Shown piece by piece: positions 5,460-5,480 of a DNA stretch of 5,480 nt. Every line of letters begins with the position of its first letter. Within the stretch, counting starts at the first letter, position 1. Origin of the DNA: a bacterium. Its GTDB lineage: Bacteria > Gemmatimonadota > Gemmatimonadetes > Gemmatimonadales > Gemmatimonadaceae. Where the stretch lies: contig JAJZRK010000214.1 in NCBI GenBank assembly GCA_021802745.1, positions 1 through 5,480 on the forward strand, written 5' to 3'. Made by a program: the position numbers and the translations under genes. Below the pieces are notes generated by a model. It was not told the origin of the DNA, made no database searches, and saw nothing but the letters and a program-made list of their open reading frames with translations.

Positions 5460-5480
5460 CTACCGTCCACCGTCCACCGT
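5460..5480. repeat. Inverted copies of the 7-bp repeat, running off the window
   Basis: Three units in the opposite orientation: ctaccgt (5460), ccaccgt (5467) and ccaccgt (5474). The reverse complement matches 5398-5418 at 20 of 21 positions, so the two arrays could pair around the terminator hairpin. The array reaches the last base and may continue. Confidence 0.88.

Overview
The window is GC-rich (about two-thirds G+C by eye), densely coding bacterial chromosome. It carries five protein genes. Four lie head to tail on the minus strand and fill about 33-4910. One lies on the plus strand at 5127-5390, transcribed divergently. I see no rRNA, tRNA, transposase, CRISPR array or origin. The organism cannot be named from this sequence. 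High GC, a periplasmic serine hydrolase with a short 'LLLALPVALGAQ'-type signal peptide, a Thermus-like 7Fe ferredoxin and short tandem arrays of gacgg-containing units between genes fit a Gram-negative soil or sediment bacterium. Gemmatimonadota is my best guess, but it is inference only.

Minus-strand cluster, in order of transcription. (1) The [2Fe-2S] small subunit (4910-4446) of a xanthine dehydrogenase/aldehyde oxidase-family molybdenum hydroxylase. (2) Its molybdopterin-binding large subunit (4449-2158), which starts at a GTG overlapping the small-subunit stop by 4 bp. (3) A 121-residue single-domain cupin (2123-1758), 34 bp downstream. (4) A secreted serine hydrolase of the beta-lactamase/D-aminopeptidase (S12-like) fold (1670-33), 87 bp further on. 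The first two form one enzyme. No FAD-binding subunit is encoded here, so the route by which electrons leave the enzyme is open. The cupin and hydrolase may be co-transcribed, but nothing in the sequence ties their function to the Mo enzyme.

Plus strand. A small 7Fe ([3Fe-4S][4Fe-4S]) ferredoxin has a good sigma70-like promoter, a clear AGGAG ribosome binding site and a strong hairpin terminator just after its stop codon.

The most unusual content is repeat DNA. A 10-bp tandem array (8 perfect and 5 degenerate units, 4921-5050) fills most of the divergent intergenic region and reaches almost to the small-subunit start codon. A 7-bp array begins at the ferredoxin stop codon and reappears inverted on the far side of the terminator, making a nested palindrome up to the window edge. 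Both arrays contain the core gacgg. Similar low-complexity DNA appears to have been absorbed into coding sequence at two places: the last residues of the serine hydrolase and a linker inside the large subunit. I found no convincing new multi-gene system. The repeats and the apparently FAD-less Mo enzyme are what deserve a second look.
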